From Calditrichia bacterium (GTDB taxonomy: Bacteria > Calditrichota > Calditrichia > RBG-13-44-9 > J075), in contig JANQQU010000043.1 of the NCBI GenBank assembly GCA_028284905.1, positions 372,001 through 436,000 on the forward strand: DNA of 64,000 nucleotides. Reading direction: 5' to 3'. The position numbers were made by a program, and so were the translations under genes. The notes beneath the pieces are model-generated. The model was given only the letters and a program-made list of their open reading frames with translations. It was not told where the DNA came from and searched no databases. This document shows positions 17,128-27,106 of the stretch, piece after piece (position 1 is the first letter of the stretch; each line of letters begins with the position of its first letter).

Positions 17128-18966
17128 CTAAAACCGTAAAGAGAAAGATAGTCGCAACTGCTTTAAAAAATCACTGGTCAGGATTTCCTGATCACTGGTG
17201 TTGCCTAAGAAACCGAGCAGATCTATCTGCAGATGCTCCGTCGGTTGATATCCCAGGCCATAGACGAAACTGGTGATGCTAACTGCGTTTTTTCGAAAGC
17301 TGCTGGTTGATTCATACGTGTTGTCAAAAAACTGGGTTTGCACGCTGCCATCACCAGACGTTGTGGTTACAACAAGTGGGCGTGCATCCGAAATGTCGCG
17401 GGCATCGCTTTCAGTGAATTCTGTGTAGGTAAAGATGCTGCCGACCCGGAAACGCCACTTTTGGCTACGGGTGAAACGATACTCAATGCCTACCGGAAAG
17501 CTAAATATGCGATCAGTTCGCTCATAAGTGCGGGTTGCATCAATGCCCTGAGTGCTAAAAATATCCTGGTCGTTGGTGGTGAAGGTATCTGCAACCTGAA
17601 TGCTGAGGACATTTTCCAGTGATTCCATTTGGCGGGTATTTCTTTCCAGGTCTGCATTTGAAAATTGAACACCGATTCCAAGACTGATGTTGTCGTCCAG
17701 GGGAATATTAACCAGGCCGGCAAGTTTGATGCGGAGACTGCTGCCATCGCCAATGTCGGTAGATCTTTCCTGCAAGCTCAGATTGTCGGAAGAGCTAACC
17801 GGTGTGGGCAGTGAAGTGTCGTTGAAAATGTCCTGAGTCGTGAGGTTGCGCAGATTGCGCACTTCATAATCGAAAGAATATCGATCGATGCCAATCTGCG
17901 CCCGCCAGAAGGCATCATCCTTTCGTTCTTCCCCTTTTTGTAATACTTGCCTGGCAGAAAACGCCAAGGAAAGTCCTGTGCCAGACTGGTGCAGGTCGTT
18001 CACCTGGCTGACGCGTTCCAAAAAGCGATCCTGGAATGCGGGAGAAGCAGGATCGAAGTTATCAAAACTGCCACCGTAAAAATTGTCGCTATCCTGCCGG
18101 GAATCGATCTGTCGGAAACCAAGATCCGCCCGGAATTCGATGATGCGTTCCGGCATGATTTCCATTGGACGCATAACTGCCATATCAAACTGCAGGAAAT
18201 CCTCTTTCAGGCGGGTCAAAAATTCTCCCGATTCATTTTGATTAAAGTTCAAAAAGTTGTTGTCCACTGCAAAGAGATCAAAGTTGAGATTGAATGACGG
18301 GCTGCCAAACGGTGCACCAAGTAATGGACCAAAGCCACTGCCGAGATTAAACGCCGAAGTTGTATTTTCCGTGCTGGATACGCCATAAGTTGCTTTTAAA
18401 CCGAGCGTCCAGGCATCTCTCAACAATACGGTATTGTTTAGCGAAACGAAGGTGTTGCGATTGCGGCTGAAATTCCGTTTCTCCTGATCGATGACGCGCT
18501 TAATGTCGAAGAGACCATTGCCATCTGTATCGAGAAAGGCTGTAAAAATATCGCGAAATTGACCTTGCTGAAAGATATCCGCCAATCCGTCGAGATCCCG
18601 ATCAACCAGCAAAGTGTTGGAAGTGCGTGCGTTACGATAGCGCACTAAAATAGAAGTCCAGAGATTTCTTACCCATAAATTCCGGCCGGAAAACCCCAGG
18701 AGGAACTCGTTATCGGAAAGGCCATTAAAAAGCTCTTCTCGGGTTGAGGTGAGATTACTCAAATTAGTATAGAGCCGGTAGCCGTCGACAAAACGGAGTT
18801 CTATCGGGTCATAAACCAGATCGAGATCGTCGAGAATTGTGCCACCAAGGGCCTGACTGCGAAATGACAGCGGCGTATTTTCTGCGACAGGTTCCAGCGT
18901 TTGCGCGGACAAGATAGTTGTTAATGCCAGGATTATGAATAAGCAACGGTTGCAGCTGTTTTGCAT
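17128..18966 (-). CDS. Putative outer-membrane beta-barrel protein with calcium-type loops
   Basis: The ATG at 18966 is chosen (GGGAG five bases upstream), giving 612 aa. A signal peptide (FIILALTTILSAQ) is followed by a protein dominated by alternating polar/hydrophobic strands with aromatic ends, finishing in LRLSFSLRF, the terminal phenylalanine typical of outer-membrane barrels. An odd insertion near residues 125-165 contains two Dx[DN]xDG-type loops (DRDLDGLAD and DTDGNGLFD) like thrombospondin-3 or EF-hand calcium loops, probably extracellular. No named family is recognised. It starts 30 bases after the FN3 gene, so the FN3 protein and the barrel are probably made together and may form one surface complex. 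Confidence 0.7.
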   Translation of the reverse strand: MQNSCNRCLFIILALTTILSAQTLEPVAENTPLSFRSQALGGTILDDLDLVYDPIELRFVDGYRLYTNLSNLTSTREELFNGLSDNEFLLGFSGRNLWVRNLWTSILVRYRNARTSNTLLVDRDLDGLADIFQQGQFRDIFTAFLDTDGNGLFDIKRVIDQEKRNFSRNRNTFVSLNNTVLLRDAWTLGLKATYGVSSTENTTSAFNLGSGFGPLLGAPFGSPSFNLNFDLFAVDNNFLNFNQNESGEFLTRLKEDFLQFDMAVMRPMEIMPERIIEFRADLGFRQIDSRQDSDNFYGGSFDNFDPASPAFQDRFLERVSQVNDLHQSGTGLSLAFSARQVLQKGEERKDDAFWRAQIGIDRYSFDYEVRNLRNLTTQDIFNDTSLPTPVSSSDNLSLQERSTDIGDGSSLRIKLAGLVNIPLDDNISLGIGVQFSNADLERNTRQMESLENVLSIQVADTFTTNDQDIFSTQGIDATRTYERTDRIFSFPVGIEYRFTRSQKWRFRVGSIFTYTEFTESDARDISDARPLVVTTTSGDGSVQTQFFDNTYESTSSFRKNAVSITSFVYGLGYQPTEHLQIDLLGFLGNTSDQEILTSDFLKQLRLSFSLRF

Positions 18967-18996
18967 AAGAACTCCCGTTATAATCGCCAAATGCGG

Positions 18997-20484
18997 TTAT
19001 TGATTTAATTGCACCGAAACATCATCAATGCCAATGCCATCCGTGGGAAAAGGGAAATTATCCTGCTGTTGAAATCGAATATGATAATTCGCGCTGTAAG
19101 GTTGTGTGGCAATGAAGTCCTGAAGATTAATCATTGCTTCCGTCCAGACAAATGGAGATGCTGTCATAATGAAAACAGTTTCCCAATTGACGCCGTCGCT
19201 GGAAATATCTACTAGCTCTTCCAATGGACTCACTTCATCATCGAAGGTATTGTAGAAAAAGGATAACACGACCGATTGGGTATTGGAAATTTCAGAAAGG
19301 TCCAACCTTAATATGGCATGATTTAGATTCACCACCCCATCCTGCGAAACGTCCATTAGCAGCATTTGTTGCCCGCTGTTCGCCCCTAATGGAGATGGAA
19401 TAATACGTCCTTCCGGCGCTGAGGAGATAAATTGCCATTCGCTGCCGGGCGGTTGCTCAAAACTATCGGAAAAACCATCAAAGGAACTGGGAACGCCAAT
19501 GGTTAATGTCAGGGGATTGGAAAGCAGGGATTCGTTAGTGGCATCAAAAGCGGAAACTGCATAGGTGTAAGTTGTGCCGAGAACAAGGCTGCTCGTTGTA
19601 TCGTTATCAAGATAATGCGCGCTGTTGGTGGAAGCCGTATCAATCACGGCATAAATCCCTTGTTCATCTCTCCGCCAGATGCGAAAACCATCTTCGCCGC
19701 TGGCATTATCATCCCATTCAATGCGCACGGCGCGGCTGGCCTGTTGCTGTGTAATGCCGCTGAGCGTAGGAGAAGTCATGGTGTAAGTCGCTTCAAAGGT
19801 CAGCACTTCCGAGAAGCCGGTTGATTCAAAATCATTCGCTGCGGAAATACGATAATCATACACAGCACCGCCTACAATGGAGATGTCATCTGTAAAAGTA
19901 GTGTCGGTAGACGTGCCAATAAGAAAGAAACTGCTTAGCGGTTCGTTGCTAAGTTTTCGATAAATGTTGAATCTGTTGATCGCCTCTGCCTGGTTTGTCC
20001 AAAAAATGCGAATAGCGCTGGCTGATGCGCCCAAAACTTGTCCGCCGGGTTTGGCAGGTGGATCCCACTGTGGCGTTTTTAGCAGAATAGTATCTGCTGT
20101 TGAAAGCCCTTGTGGCGTCAGTAAGGATAGTTTGTAAGTGTAAAAGGTGTTTGGCGTCAGGCCAATGCTGTCCGTGTAGCTACTCAGCTGGCGGTCGTTG
20201 ATTGTCGCTAATAAAACCTCATTGCGAAAAACGCGATAAGAGGAAAAATCCGCGGCATTTACCGGAGACCAGTTAATGGTTATCCGGTCGCTGCGTATAT
20301 TGCCGCTTTCGTAGCCGGGAAGAAAACTACCGGCTGTCTTTAAATTATCCCGATCGATTTCCAGAGCAGATGTCGGAGGTGTAGGCGTGTAGCCACTGAT
20401 GTTAATAGCAGATTTCTTTTCGCAATGCATCAGCATAACGGCCAATAAGAGCATCATCCAAAAAAACGGAGAGCGTTTTATCAT
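18997..20484 (-). CDS. Secreted fibronectin type III repeat protein, putative lipoprotein
   Basis: A 495-aa exported protein. The signal peptide ends LLAVMLMHCEKK; Cys21 could be lipidated, but histidine at -1 is a poor lipobox, so this is uncertain. Three FN3-like domains follow (about 60-155, 158-245, 246-345), with typical ITINWSPV, IRIFWTN and VRIEWDDNASGEDGFRIWRR strands. The last 140 residues form a different beta-sandwich (FSDSFEQPPGSEWQF, LSFFYNTFDDE, IGIDDVSVQLNQ) resembling MAM or laminin-G-like ligand-binding modules. AGGAGG lies six bases before the ATG. It precedes the outer-membrane barrel gene with a 30-base gap, and purD ends 44 bases upstream. A surface binding role is inferred. 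Confidence 0.75.
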   Translation of the reverse strand: MIKRSPFFWMMLLLAVMLMHCEKKSAINISGYTPTPPTSALEIDRDNLKTAGSFLPGYESGNIRSDRITINWSPVNAADFSSYRVFRNEVLLATINDRQLSSYTDSIGLTPNTFYTYKLSLLTPQGLSTADTILLKTPQWDPPAKPGGQVLGASASAIRIFWTNQAEAINRFNIYRKLSNEPLSSFFLIGTSTDTTFTDDISIVGGAVYDYRISAANDFESTGFSEVLTFEATYTMTSPTLSGITQQQASRAVRIEWDDNASGEDGFRIWRRDEQGIYAVIDTASTNSAHYLDNDTTSSLVLGTTYTYAVSAFDATNESLLSNPLTLTIGVPSSFDGFSDSFEQPPGSEWQFISSAPEGRIIPSPLGANSGQQMLLMDVSQDGVVNLNHAILRLDLSEISNTQSVVLSFFYNTFDDEVSPLEELVDISSDGVNWETVFIMTASPFVWTEAMINLQDFIATQPYSANYHIRFQQQDNFPFPTDGIGIDDVSVQLNQ

Positions 20485-20528
20485 ACCAGTCCTCCTTTTC
20501 TAAATATGATATACCTGGCGGGCTACAT

Positions 20529-21800
20529 TCAAATGTGCCAGGCACGCCGGGCAATATCGGTACGGAAATGCGCATCTTCAAATTTAATATCCGCCAAAGC
20601 TTCATATGCCTTTTCTGTCGCTGCTTTGAGGTTGTGCCGGGAAAGTGCTGTTACTGCCAACACTCGTCCGCCACTGGTGACGATTTGATCGTCGATCAAC
20701 TTAGTGCCAGCATGGAAGACTATTAAGTCGTCGCGGTTTTCCGGTAATCCGGTTATGGTTTTGCCGGTCTCATACTTCTCAGGATATCCACCGGATGCCA
20801 TCACGACACTGGCAGCATGCCCGGGATTAATATCAATTTTTAATTTGCCTACTTCTCTCCGCTCAACCGCCTGGGCAATTTCCAGCAAATCACTGTTGAG
20901 CAGTGGTAAAACAACCTGGGTCTCCGGGTCGCCAAAGCGGCAATTGTATTCAATCACGGAAGGACCATTTGGGGTTAGCATTAATCCGCAATAGAGCACA
21001 CCGGTGTAATCGATGCCTTCAGACTGCAGGGCGGATAATGTTGGCTCGACCACTTTGCGAATGGACTCCCGACGTAGTTCGTCGGTTAAAAACGGGGTAG
21101 GGGAATAGCTGCCCATGCCGCCGGTGTTTTTGCCAAGGTCATTGTCCAGCGCTCTTTTAAAATCCTGTGCTGGGGTAAGGGCGACATAATCGCTACCATC
21201 TGTTAAAATAAAGAGACTTACTTCTTCGCCGGTCATGCATTCTTCAATAACGATTTTACTGCCTGCAAGATCAAAAATGCGTTGATTCATCATTTCATCA
21301 ACGGCTGTCAGAGCACCTTCCGTATCTTTGCAGACGACACTGCCTTTACCGGCGGCAAGACCATCCGCTTTGACGACAATTGGCTGATTCGGCAAACTTT
21401 TTAAATATCCAATGGCAGCTGCAGGATCATCAAACTCAGCAAAAGCGGCGGTGGGAATGCCGTACTTGGCCATCAGTCTTTTCGAAAATATTTTGCTGCC
21501 CTCCATTTGGGCTGCCTCTTGATTGGGACCAAATATCGGATAATTTCTGGAGCGGAAAAAATCGACAATACCATTTACCAAAGGCTGCTCCGGCCCGACA
21601 ATTGTAAAGTCGATGTTCTTTTCCTCTACAAATGCTGCGAGGGTGGGAAAGTCTCCGGCATTAAGGTTATGGCACTCCGCTATGGTGGCAATTCCGGCAT
21701 TGCCCGGGATGCAGTAGATGTTCTTCACGTCAGGATTTTGGCGTATTTTCCAGGCTATCGTATGTTCGCGACCGCCACCGCCTATCACTAAAATATTCAT
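20529..21800 (-). CDS. purD: Phosphoribosylamine-glycine ligase
   Basis: PurD (GAR synthetase) couples phosphoribosylamine, glycine and ATP in step two of purine synthesis. The 423-aa protein has the normal length. The N-terminal nucleotide-binding motif is VIGGGGREHTIAWK; the ATP-grasp domain has KADGLAAGKGS, EECMTGEEVSLF, the PAQDFKRALDNDLGKNTGGMGSY block and the metal-binding segment EYNCRFGDPETQ. The C-terminal domain ends in the PurD pattern KAYEALADIKFEDAHFRTDI. It lies between unrelated genes (TPR gene 29 bases upstream, FN3 gene 44 bases downstream), so it is probably read in a long minus-strand transcript. No purine riboswitch was seen. Confidence 0.97.
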   Translation of the reverse strand: MNILVIGGGGREHTIAWKIRQNPDVKNIYCIPGNAGIATIAECHNLNAGDFPTLAAFVEEKNIDFTIVGPEQPLVNGIVDFFRSRNYPIFGPNQEAAQMEGSKIFSKRLMAKYGIPTAAFAEFDDPAAAIGYLKSLPNQPIVVKADGLAAGKGSVVCKDTEGALTAVDEMMNQRIFDLAGSKIVIEECMTGEEVSLFILTDGSDYVALTPAQDFKRALDNDLGKNTGGMGSYSPTPFLTDELRRESIRKVVEPTLSALQSEGIDYTGVLYCGLMLTPNGPSVIEYNCRFGDPETQVVLPLLNSDLLEIAQAVERREVGKLKIDINPGHAASVVMASGGYPEKYETGKTITGLPENRDDLIVFHAGTKLIDDQIVTSGGRVLAVTALSRHNLKAATEKAYEALADIKFEDAHFRTDIARRAWHI

Positions 21801-21829
21801 TTACCTAGTCCTGTAAATTTGTTCGCATA

Positions 21830-23434
21830 TTATTTGTTCTTCCGTTGTTCCAGTAACTTTTGGCGCTCTTTGTGTTTCTTTTCTCGCGACGAAAGCATGT
21901 ATTTCTCCCGCTGAACAATTATCTTGGTAAAGCTGTCATCAAGGTCGTTGGCTTTATTCAGATATTTTTCGGCGAGATCAAATTCATTTAATTGACGCAG
22001 ACAACGGCTGTAATGAATGTAATACCATGCCTTACGAAAATTGTCTTTCATTTTGCCAACTTGAGATAATTTATTCTCAAATGCGGCACGGGAATCATTC
22101 AATCGTCTTTTGTAATGATGATTGCGCCCCAGTAAGTCATATACCAGAAAAGGAAAATTGGGATTGATGCTTACAGCACCACTATCCAGGTCGGATACCA
22201 TCGCAAGTGTGGCCTGATAACTCTCATTGTATTTCCGGCTACCTAAATAATTTTGAGCGACGATCCAGTCCTGCATTAGTGTATCCACCGGATAATCAAC
22301 ATACATCCGGGAAAGTAAATACCAGTATTGGGTTTGTTTGCTATCTTTGATTTGGCTGTAGTAGGAAAGTGCTGCTTCGCGTTCGCCGTTAAAGTCCTTT
22401 AAGTGCCCCTGGTAAAAATATATTGCCGCCTGATAGTATGGAGATTTTCGCGTTGGCAATTCCGCGAGAATTGTAAATATCGAATCGGCCCGCTGGAAAT
22501 CATTTAAATCATAATAGCAAACGGCCATGTTATAGTATTTAAGATTAGTCAACTGGGGCAGCTGGTCGCTGTAATCGTCTGTAAATTGCTGGCAATAATT
22601 CAGGCACTTCTCCAAATAGCCGGTGCGGCGATAATGATAAGCGATGATGAGGCCAATCGCTTGATTTCCGGGATATTCCCGATACATCTTTTCCAGCGAA
22701 GCAATTGACTTCCGTTTTTCACCTTCCAGAAAATATTCGATACAATGATAAATGAAGCGTCCTTCTACCTGAAAATAGCGGCCTTTGTCGGCAGAGAACC
22801 GCACCTCTTGTTTCCCGAGCTCCCTGTCGCCACCAAATCCGAGAATGCCGGCAAAGAATTTTAAAGCGCCGGGCAGAAGATCTGCATAATAATGGAACAT
22901 GCCCAGTCCGATATAAGCATCGTAATAGGTTGAGTCGAGCTTAACAGCCTTCTCTAGCCCTTTCTTGGTGCTGCGCCCGCTCCAGTATGCCCGGATGAAG
23001 TTACGATTGACAACATGATAAACCGCCCGAATGCCATTGGCCATTGCTTGCATAAAATGACTTTCAGGATTGTCGCCATTTTCGTCTTTGAACTTCTTTG
23101 CGATTTCCTGCGCCTGTTTCACCTGAATATCCAACAATGAATCCAATTGCTTATTGCTCTGATCCATCGTGTAATTTAAAACAGTGATATAGGCCTGATA
23201 GACATAGCCATGGGGGTAATCCGGGTATTCCTGACGGATTTGGCTAAATATTGAATCTGCCTGATTGAAACGCAGATCGTAGATGTTTTCTTTGCCAACA
23301 ACCAGGAGGCTGTCAAGTTGCGGTGTGACGACATTCGCCCATGCGGAGCTGCTAATCAGGAATAGCATTAATGCAATTGTCCTGATAACACCGTTTAAAA
23401 ATGGTTGATCTTGGGAGGTATGCGAAAGGTTCAT
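21830..23434 (-). CDS. Exported TPR-repeat protein
   Basis: The ATG at 23434 is preferred (534 aa; GGAATAACA precedes it) because the longer frame would overlap uvrB and place 15 extra residues before the signal peptide. The leader (TIALMLFLISSSAWA) indicates export. The mature protein is almost all helical repeats: DLRFNQADSIFSQIRQEYPDYPHGYVYQA, AIGLIIAYHYRRTGYLEKCLNY and AVCYYDLNDFQRADSIFTIL are clear TPR units. The C-terminus is strongly basic (SSREKKHKERQKLLEQRKNK). It probably acts as a periplasmic or outer-membrane-associated scaffold. Specific partners are unknown. It sits between uvrB and purD. Confidence 0.8.
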   Translation of the reverse strand: MNLSHTSQDQPFLNGVIRTIALMLFLISSSAWANVVTPQLDSLLVVGKENIYDLRFNQADSIFSQIRQEYPDYPHGYVYQAYITVLNYTMDQSNKQLDSLLDIQVKQAQEIAKKFKDENGDNPESHFMQAMANGIRAVYHVVNRNFIRAYWSGRSTKKGLEKAVKLDSTYYDAYIGLGMFHYYADLLPGALKFFAGILGFGGDRELGKQEVRFSADKGRYFQVEGRFIYHCIEYFLEGEKRKSIASLEKMYREYPGNQAIGLIIAYHYRRTGYLEKCLNYCQQFTDDYSDQLPQLTNLKYYNMAVCYYDLNDFQRADSIFTILAELPTRKSPYYQAAIYFYQGHLKDFNGEREAALSYYSQIKDSKQTQYWYLLSRMYVDYPVDTLMQDWIVAQNYLGSRKYNESYQATLAMVSDLDSGAVSINPNFPFLVYDLLGRNHHYKRRLNDSRAAFENKLSQVGKMKDNFRKAWYYIHYSRCLRQLNEFDLAEKYLNKANDLDDSFTKIIVQREKYMLSSREKKHKERQKLLEQRKNK

Positions 23435-23471
23435 TGTTATTCCAAAAAAGCATGCTGTTTGCCGAAGCAAA

Positions 23472-25466
23472 TCAGCCAATCTTGCCCTTGAGCTTCAATA
23501 TTTCATCCCGGATTTGTGCCGCGCGTTCGAATTCCAGATTTTTGGCTGCGGCTTTCATTTCTTCTTCCAGTCGTTCGATTAACTCCTGGCCGGTAAGTTT
23601 GTCCATATACTCAAATTCTCGGGCAGTCTTTTTCTCTTTGGTTTTATAGGAACCGCGTACATCGGCCACAGCCGTTGATTGCATGATCTCTTCAACGGTC
23701 TTGTAAACGGTTTGCGGGGTGATGCCATTTGCTACATTATAATCATTCTGCAGCTCACGCCGTCGGGCTGTTTCGTCCATGGTCGTCTTCATCGCCTTGG
23801 TGATTTTATCAGCGTAAAAAATCACAATACCATTGGCATTACGAGCGGCGCGACCGGCGATCTGCAAGAGAGAGACCTCCGAGCGCAGGAAGCCTTCCTT
23901 ATCTGCATCAAGAATGGCGACGAGAGATACCTCCGGGAGATCGAGACCTTCCCGGAGCAGGTTGATGCCGACAAGAACGTCATGCTCTGCCAGGCGAAGA
24001 TCACGAAGCAGGTCGACCCTTTCCAGGGCACTGATTTCTGAGTGAATATAAGCGACTTTAATGCCGAGCCCTTTCAGGTAATCTGTGAGATCTTCGGACA
24101 TGCGTTTTGTCAAGGTAAGGACCAGCGTGCGTTCTTTACGTTCAATTCGCTGGCGAATTTCTTCGATCAGATCGTCAATTTGTCCATCAGAAGGACGTAC
24201 TTCGATAACTGGATCGATAAGCCCGGTGGGGCGAATGATCTGTTCAACGACGACTCCCTGGCTTAATTCAATTTCCACTGGCGACGGGGTGGCCGAGACA
24301 AATATCGTCTGCTTAATCCTCTCCATAAATTCGTCATACTTTAGTGGACGGTTATCCAGCGCACTGGGCAGGCGGAATCCATAATCGACCAGGGTTGTTT
24401 TCCGGGCGCGATCACCATGATACATGCCGCGCACCTGCGGGAGGCTTTGGTGTGATTCGTCGAGGAAAAATACAAAATCATCGGGAAAGAAATCGATTAA
24501 AGTGCTGCCGGGGCTTCCTGCCGGGCGACCGGCTATCGGGCGCGAATAATTTTCAATGCCACTGCAGTAGCCCAGTTCCTGCATCATTTCCAGGTCAAAG
24601 TTGGTGCGTTGCTCCAGGCGTTGTGCTTCCAATAGTTTTCCCTGGGAGCGCAGTTCTGCCAATCTCTCAACCAGCTCGGCCTTGATTCGCTCAATCGCGA
24701 CCTTCATCCGGTCTTCTGTGGTAACAAAGTGACTGGCCGGGAAAATGAGCACTTCTCCCACTTCCTCCAGCACTTCCCCGGTAACACTGTCGATGTATTT
24801 CAAGCTCTCGATTTCATCACCAAAAGTGTCGATGCGAACGGCATATCGTTCATAAGCTGGATAAATTTCAATGATGTCACCTTTAACGCGGAAGGTGCCG
24901 CGTTCACGACTCATGTCGTTGCGGGTATACTGAATGTCAACTAGCTTGCCAAACACTTCATAGCGATTGATCTCCTGACCTTTTTTCAGAAAAACCATCA
25001 GGTTGTAATAATCCTGGGGAGATCCGATACCGTAAATACAGGAAACACTGGCGACAATGATAACATCTCTACGGGACATTAAAGAAGCGGTGGCTTTCAG
25101 GCGAAGGCGGTCGATCTCTTCGTTGACGGAGCTGTCTTTTTCGATATAAGTATCGCTGGTTGGGACGTAGGCTTCCGGTTGATAGTAATCGTAGTAACTG
25201 ATGAAAAACTCAACGGCGTTGTCCGGAAAAAATTGTTTGAATTCCCCAAAAAGTTGTGCTGCCAAGGTTTTATTGTGGGACATAATGAGAGTCGGACGAT
25301 TCAATTCTGCAATCACATTGGCCATGGTAAATGTTTTTCCACTACCGGTAACACCGAGCAAGGTCTGGAATGGCGCACCGCTATTAAGGCCTGCGACCAA
25401 TTCCTTGATTGCCTGCGGCTGATCACCCGTCGGCTTGTATTTTGAGGCCAGTTTGAATCTATTCAT
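23472..25466 (-). CDS. uvrB: Excinuclease ABC subunit B
   Basis: UvrB verifies DNA damage handed over by UvrA and recruits UvrC in nucleotide-excision repair. The ATG at 25466 (664 aa) has AGGGAC seven bases upstream; a frame 16 codons longer lacks such a site. Walker A is [12 protein letters not shown], the damage-probing beta-hairpin is [21 protein letters not shown], the DEAD-like box is FLDESHQ, and the helicase motifs [14 protein letters not shown] and QIAGRAARN are present. The C-terminal UVR domain that binds UvrC ([27 protein letters not shown]) is intact. uvrA and uvrC are not in this window. Confidence 0.98.
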   Translation of the reverse strand: MNRFKLASKYKPTGDQPQAIKELVAGLNSGAPFQTLLGVTGSGKTFTMANVIAELNRPTLIMSHNKTLAAQLFGEFKQFFPDNAVEFFISYYDYYQPEAYVPTSDTYIEKDSSVNEEIDRLRLKATASLMSRRDVIIVASVSCIYGIGSPQDYYNLMVFLKKGQEINRYEVFGKLVDIQYTRNDMSRERGTFRVKGDIIEIYPAYERYAVRIDTFGDEIESLKYIDSVTGEVLEEVGEVLIFPASHFVTTEDRMKVAIERIKAELVERLAELRSQGKLLEAQRLEQRTNFDLEMMQELGYCSGIENYSRPIAGRPAGSPGSTLIDFFPDDFVFFLDESHQSLPQVRGMYHGDRARKTTLVDYGFRLPSALDNRPLKYDEFMERIKQTIFVSATPSPVEIELSQGVVVEQIIRPTGLIDPVIEVRPSDGQIDDLIEEIRQRIERKERTLVLTLTKRMSEDLTDYLKGLGIKVAYIHSEISALERVDLLRDLRLAEHDVLVGINLLREGLDLPEVSLVAILDADKEGFLRSEVSLLQIAGRAARNANGIVIFYADKITKAMKTTMDETARRRELQNDYNVANGITPQTVYKTVEEIMQSTAVADVRGSYKTKEKKTAREFEYMDKLTGQELIERLEEEMKAAAKNLEFERAAQIRDEILKLKGKIG

Positions 25467-25643
25467 TTTGTCCCTTTTTGGCCTAAATTTAGGAGAAGCC
25501 GATGCGCAATGCAAGGGGAAGATAATCCGTTAAAATTTTCAGGAGATAAATGATTGAATAGTGGAACTTAACTTTGTGCTTGCTTCTTTCCGGGAAAAAA
25601 TACTACTTTGGCGAAAATAAATAAATTTATGGGGAGTTTGCGA

Positions 25644-26300
25644 TTGAACATCCGGCGATATTCACTCTATCTGTTAGTAATGCTTGTTTTGCAGATCAGC
25701 ACTTTGTACAGTCAGGTTTCTTTCGAAAAGGGCTTTGTGGCTGGTTTGAGTAGCGCAACCATCGATTTCAAGCCTGATGCAAATCTTCAGGTAGAATCCA
25801 GCACCAACGTTTTGGCTGGAGTGTATGGTGAGGCGGTTCTTCCGGGGCCACTTTCAGTGCAACTCGATATGCTCTATATGCAAAAAGGCGCTGCTATTAA
25901 AGTTGAAGATGGCGAGGATGTTTATAGTGTGAACTATCTGGAATTTCCCATTCTGGCCAAGCTGTCCTTTGCGATGGCACCGACGGTTTCTTATCATTTC
26001 TATGGAGGGCCGGCGCTTGCTTTAAAGCTAAGTGAAACCATTCCCGGCAGTGATGACACAGCGCCATTGGAAGATGCTTTCAAAAGCACCGATCTGGGCG
26101 TTGCTGTTGGGGCGGGATTCAGCGTATCTACCGGTAAGGGCGCATTAAACATTGGCGCGCGATATACCCAGGGGCTGAGTAACGTCTATACAAATAATAA
26201 CACTGATATTGATGATGACAAATTTACCGGCGAAGCGGAGGGAGAAGATCCCGAATTGAAAAACAAGGTTTTTGCAATTTTGTTTAGTTTTGGCTTTTAA
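25644..26300 (+). CDS. PorT-like outer-membrane beta-barrel protein (paralogue 1)
   Basis: A small outer-membrane barrel of the PorT/outer-membrane protein beta-barrel family. I choose TTG at 25644 because GGGGAG lies seven bases upstream and the signal peptide (YLLVMLVLQISTLYSQ) then begins near the N-terminus; ATG at 25629 is an alternative. The mature part has SFEKGFVAGLSSATI, GVYGEAVLPGPLSVQLDMLYMQKGA, YLEFPILAKLSF, YHFYGGPALALKLSE, DLGVAVGAGF and a final FAILFSFGF barrel strand, a pattern shared with the next gene. The two are tandem paralogues about 100 bases apart. The eight-strand barrel is inferred from pattern. Function unknown. Confidence 0.82.
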   Translation: MNIRRYSLYLLVMLVLQISTLYSQVSFEKGFVAGLSSATIDFKPDANLQVESSTNVLAGVYGEAVLPGPLSVQLDMLYMQKGAAIKVEDGEDVYSVNYLEFPILAKLSFAMAPTVSYHFYGGPALALKLSETIPGSDDTAPLEDAFKSTDLGVAVGAGFSVSTGKGALNIGARYTQGLSNVYTNNNTDIDDDKFTGEAEGEDPELKNKVFAILFSFGF

Positions 26301-26402
26301 TAAAAGATTATCATTCCTTTAAATTAATATAAACTAATATATTAACCATTGAATAAAGAAGCTTTATTCACGTTTACTAACCTAAAGATGGAAGGACTTC
26401 CT

Positions 26403-27011
26403 ATGTTGAAAAGATTTACAGCAATTATGATGATTCTTGGCTTGTTCCTGATGGTTACTAATGCTCAGGCGCAGTTGTCAATCAATAAAGGCCTGAAAGC
26501 TGGTTTGAATTCCGCTAACGTCAGCGTCGATCCTGACCAGAATTTTGAGCTGGGATCTCGTACCGGCCTGGCCTTCGGCGGTTACCTGGAAATCGATCCG
26601 CTTGGCCCGTTAGGTGTGCAGGCAGATGTGCTCTTTTCCCAGAAAGGGACGAAGCTTAGCCAGGGGAGCCAAGAATCAACTGTGAAGATTACATATATTG
26701 AGATTCCGGTGGTTGCAAAACTCAGCATTCCGCTGGCGCCGACGATGACTTATAATGTCCATGCCGGCCCGGCACTGGGCTTTAAGTTGAGCGAAGGATT
26801 TGATCCTGATCAGGATAACGGTGATGAAGATAGTTTCAAAAGCTCGGACCTGGGACTGGTTGTTGGCCTTGGATTGACTGTGAATGCCCTGGTTAGCCAT
26901 GTGCAAATCGATGCTCGCTATACGCTCGGTTTATCGGATATTAATGTTGAAGGCAGTGATTTTGAAGCCAAGAATCGTTCGTTGACCCTTTTGGTTGGAA
27001 TTGGCCTCTAA
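26403..27011 (+). CDS. PorT-like outer-membrane beta-barrel protein (paralogue 2)
   Basis: The ATG at 26403 (202 aa) follows AAGGA by eight bases and is immediately followed by a signal peptide ending TNAQAQ. The mature protein repeats the plan of the upstream gene: SINKGLKAGLNSANV, GGYLEIDPLGPLGVQADVLFSQKGT, YIEIPVVAKLSIPLAPTM, YNVHAGPALGFKLSEGF, SSDLGLVVGLGLT and RYTLGLSDI. It ends RSLTLLVGIGL. It is the second of two tandem copies of one ancestor, the divergence being largest in the loop regions and the leader. A rho-independent terminator follows, so the pair probably forms a bicistronic unit. Function unknown; PorT itself takes part in type IX secretion. Confidence 0.84.
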   Translation: MLKRFTAIMMILGLFLMVTNAQAQLSINKGLKAGLNSANVSVDPDQNFELGSRTGLAFGGYLEIDPLGPLGVQADVLFSQKGTKLSQGSQESTVKITYIEIPVVAKLSIPLAPTMTYNVHAGPALGFKLSEGFDPDQDNGDEDSFKSSDLGLVVGLGLTVNALVSHVQIDARYTLGLSDINVEGSDFEAKNRSLTLLVGIGL

Positions 27012-27059
27012 AAAATTGTTGGATTGTCTGCTTAATGCAGGCGTGATTTGATGACTTTA

Positions 27060-27100
27060 GCCGGGAAGCGCGGATATGTTCGCGTTCCCGGCTTTTTTGT
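27060..27100 (+). terminator. Rho-independent terminator after the tandem barrel genes
   Basis: GCCGGGAAGCGCG (27060-27072) pairs with CGCGTTCCCGGC (27081-27092, one mismatch/bulge), and is followed by TTTTTTGTTTT. It lies 50 bases after the second barrel gene stop. Confidence 0.9.
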
Positions 27101-27106
27101 TTTAGA

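Noticed and set aside
20422-20484. Firm lipoprotein call for the FN3 protein
   Set aside because: The residue before the cysteine is histidine (LMHC), which is not a normal lipobox position; kept only as a possibility.
25608-27011. A frameshifted single barrel gene instead of two paralogues
   Set aside because: Each frame has its own signal peptide, full set of barrel motifs and C-terminal strand, with about 100 bases between them.
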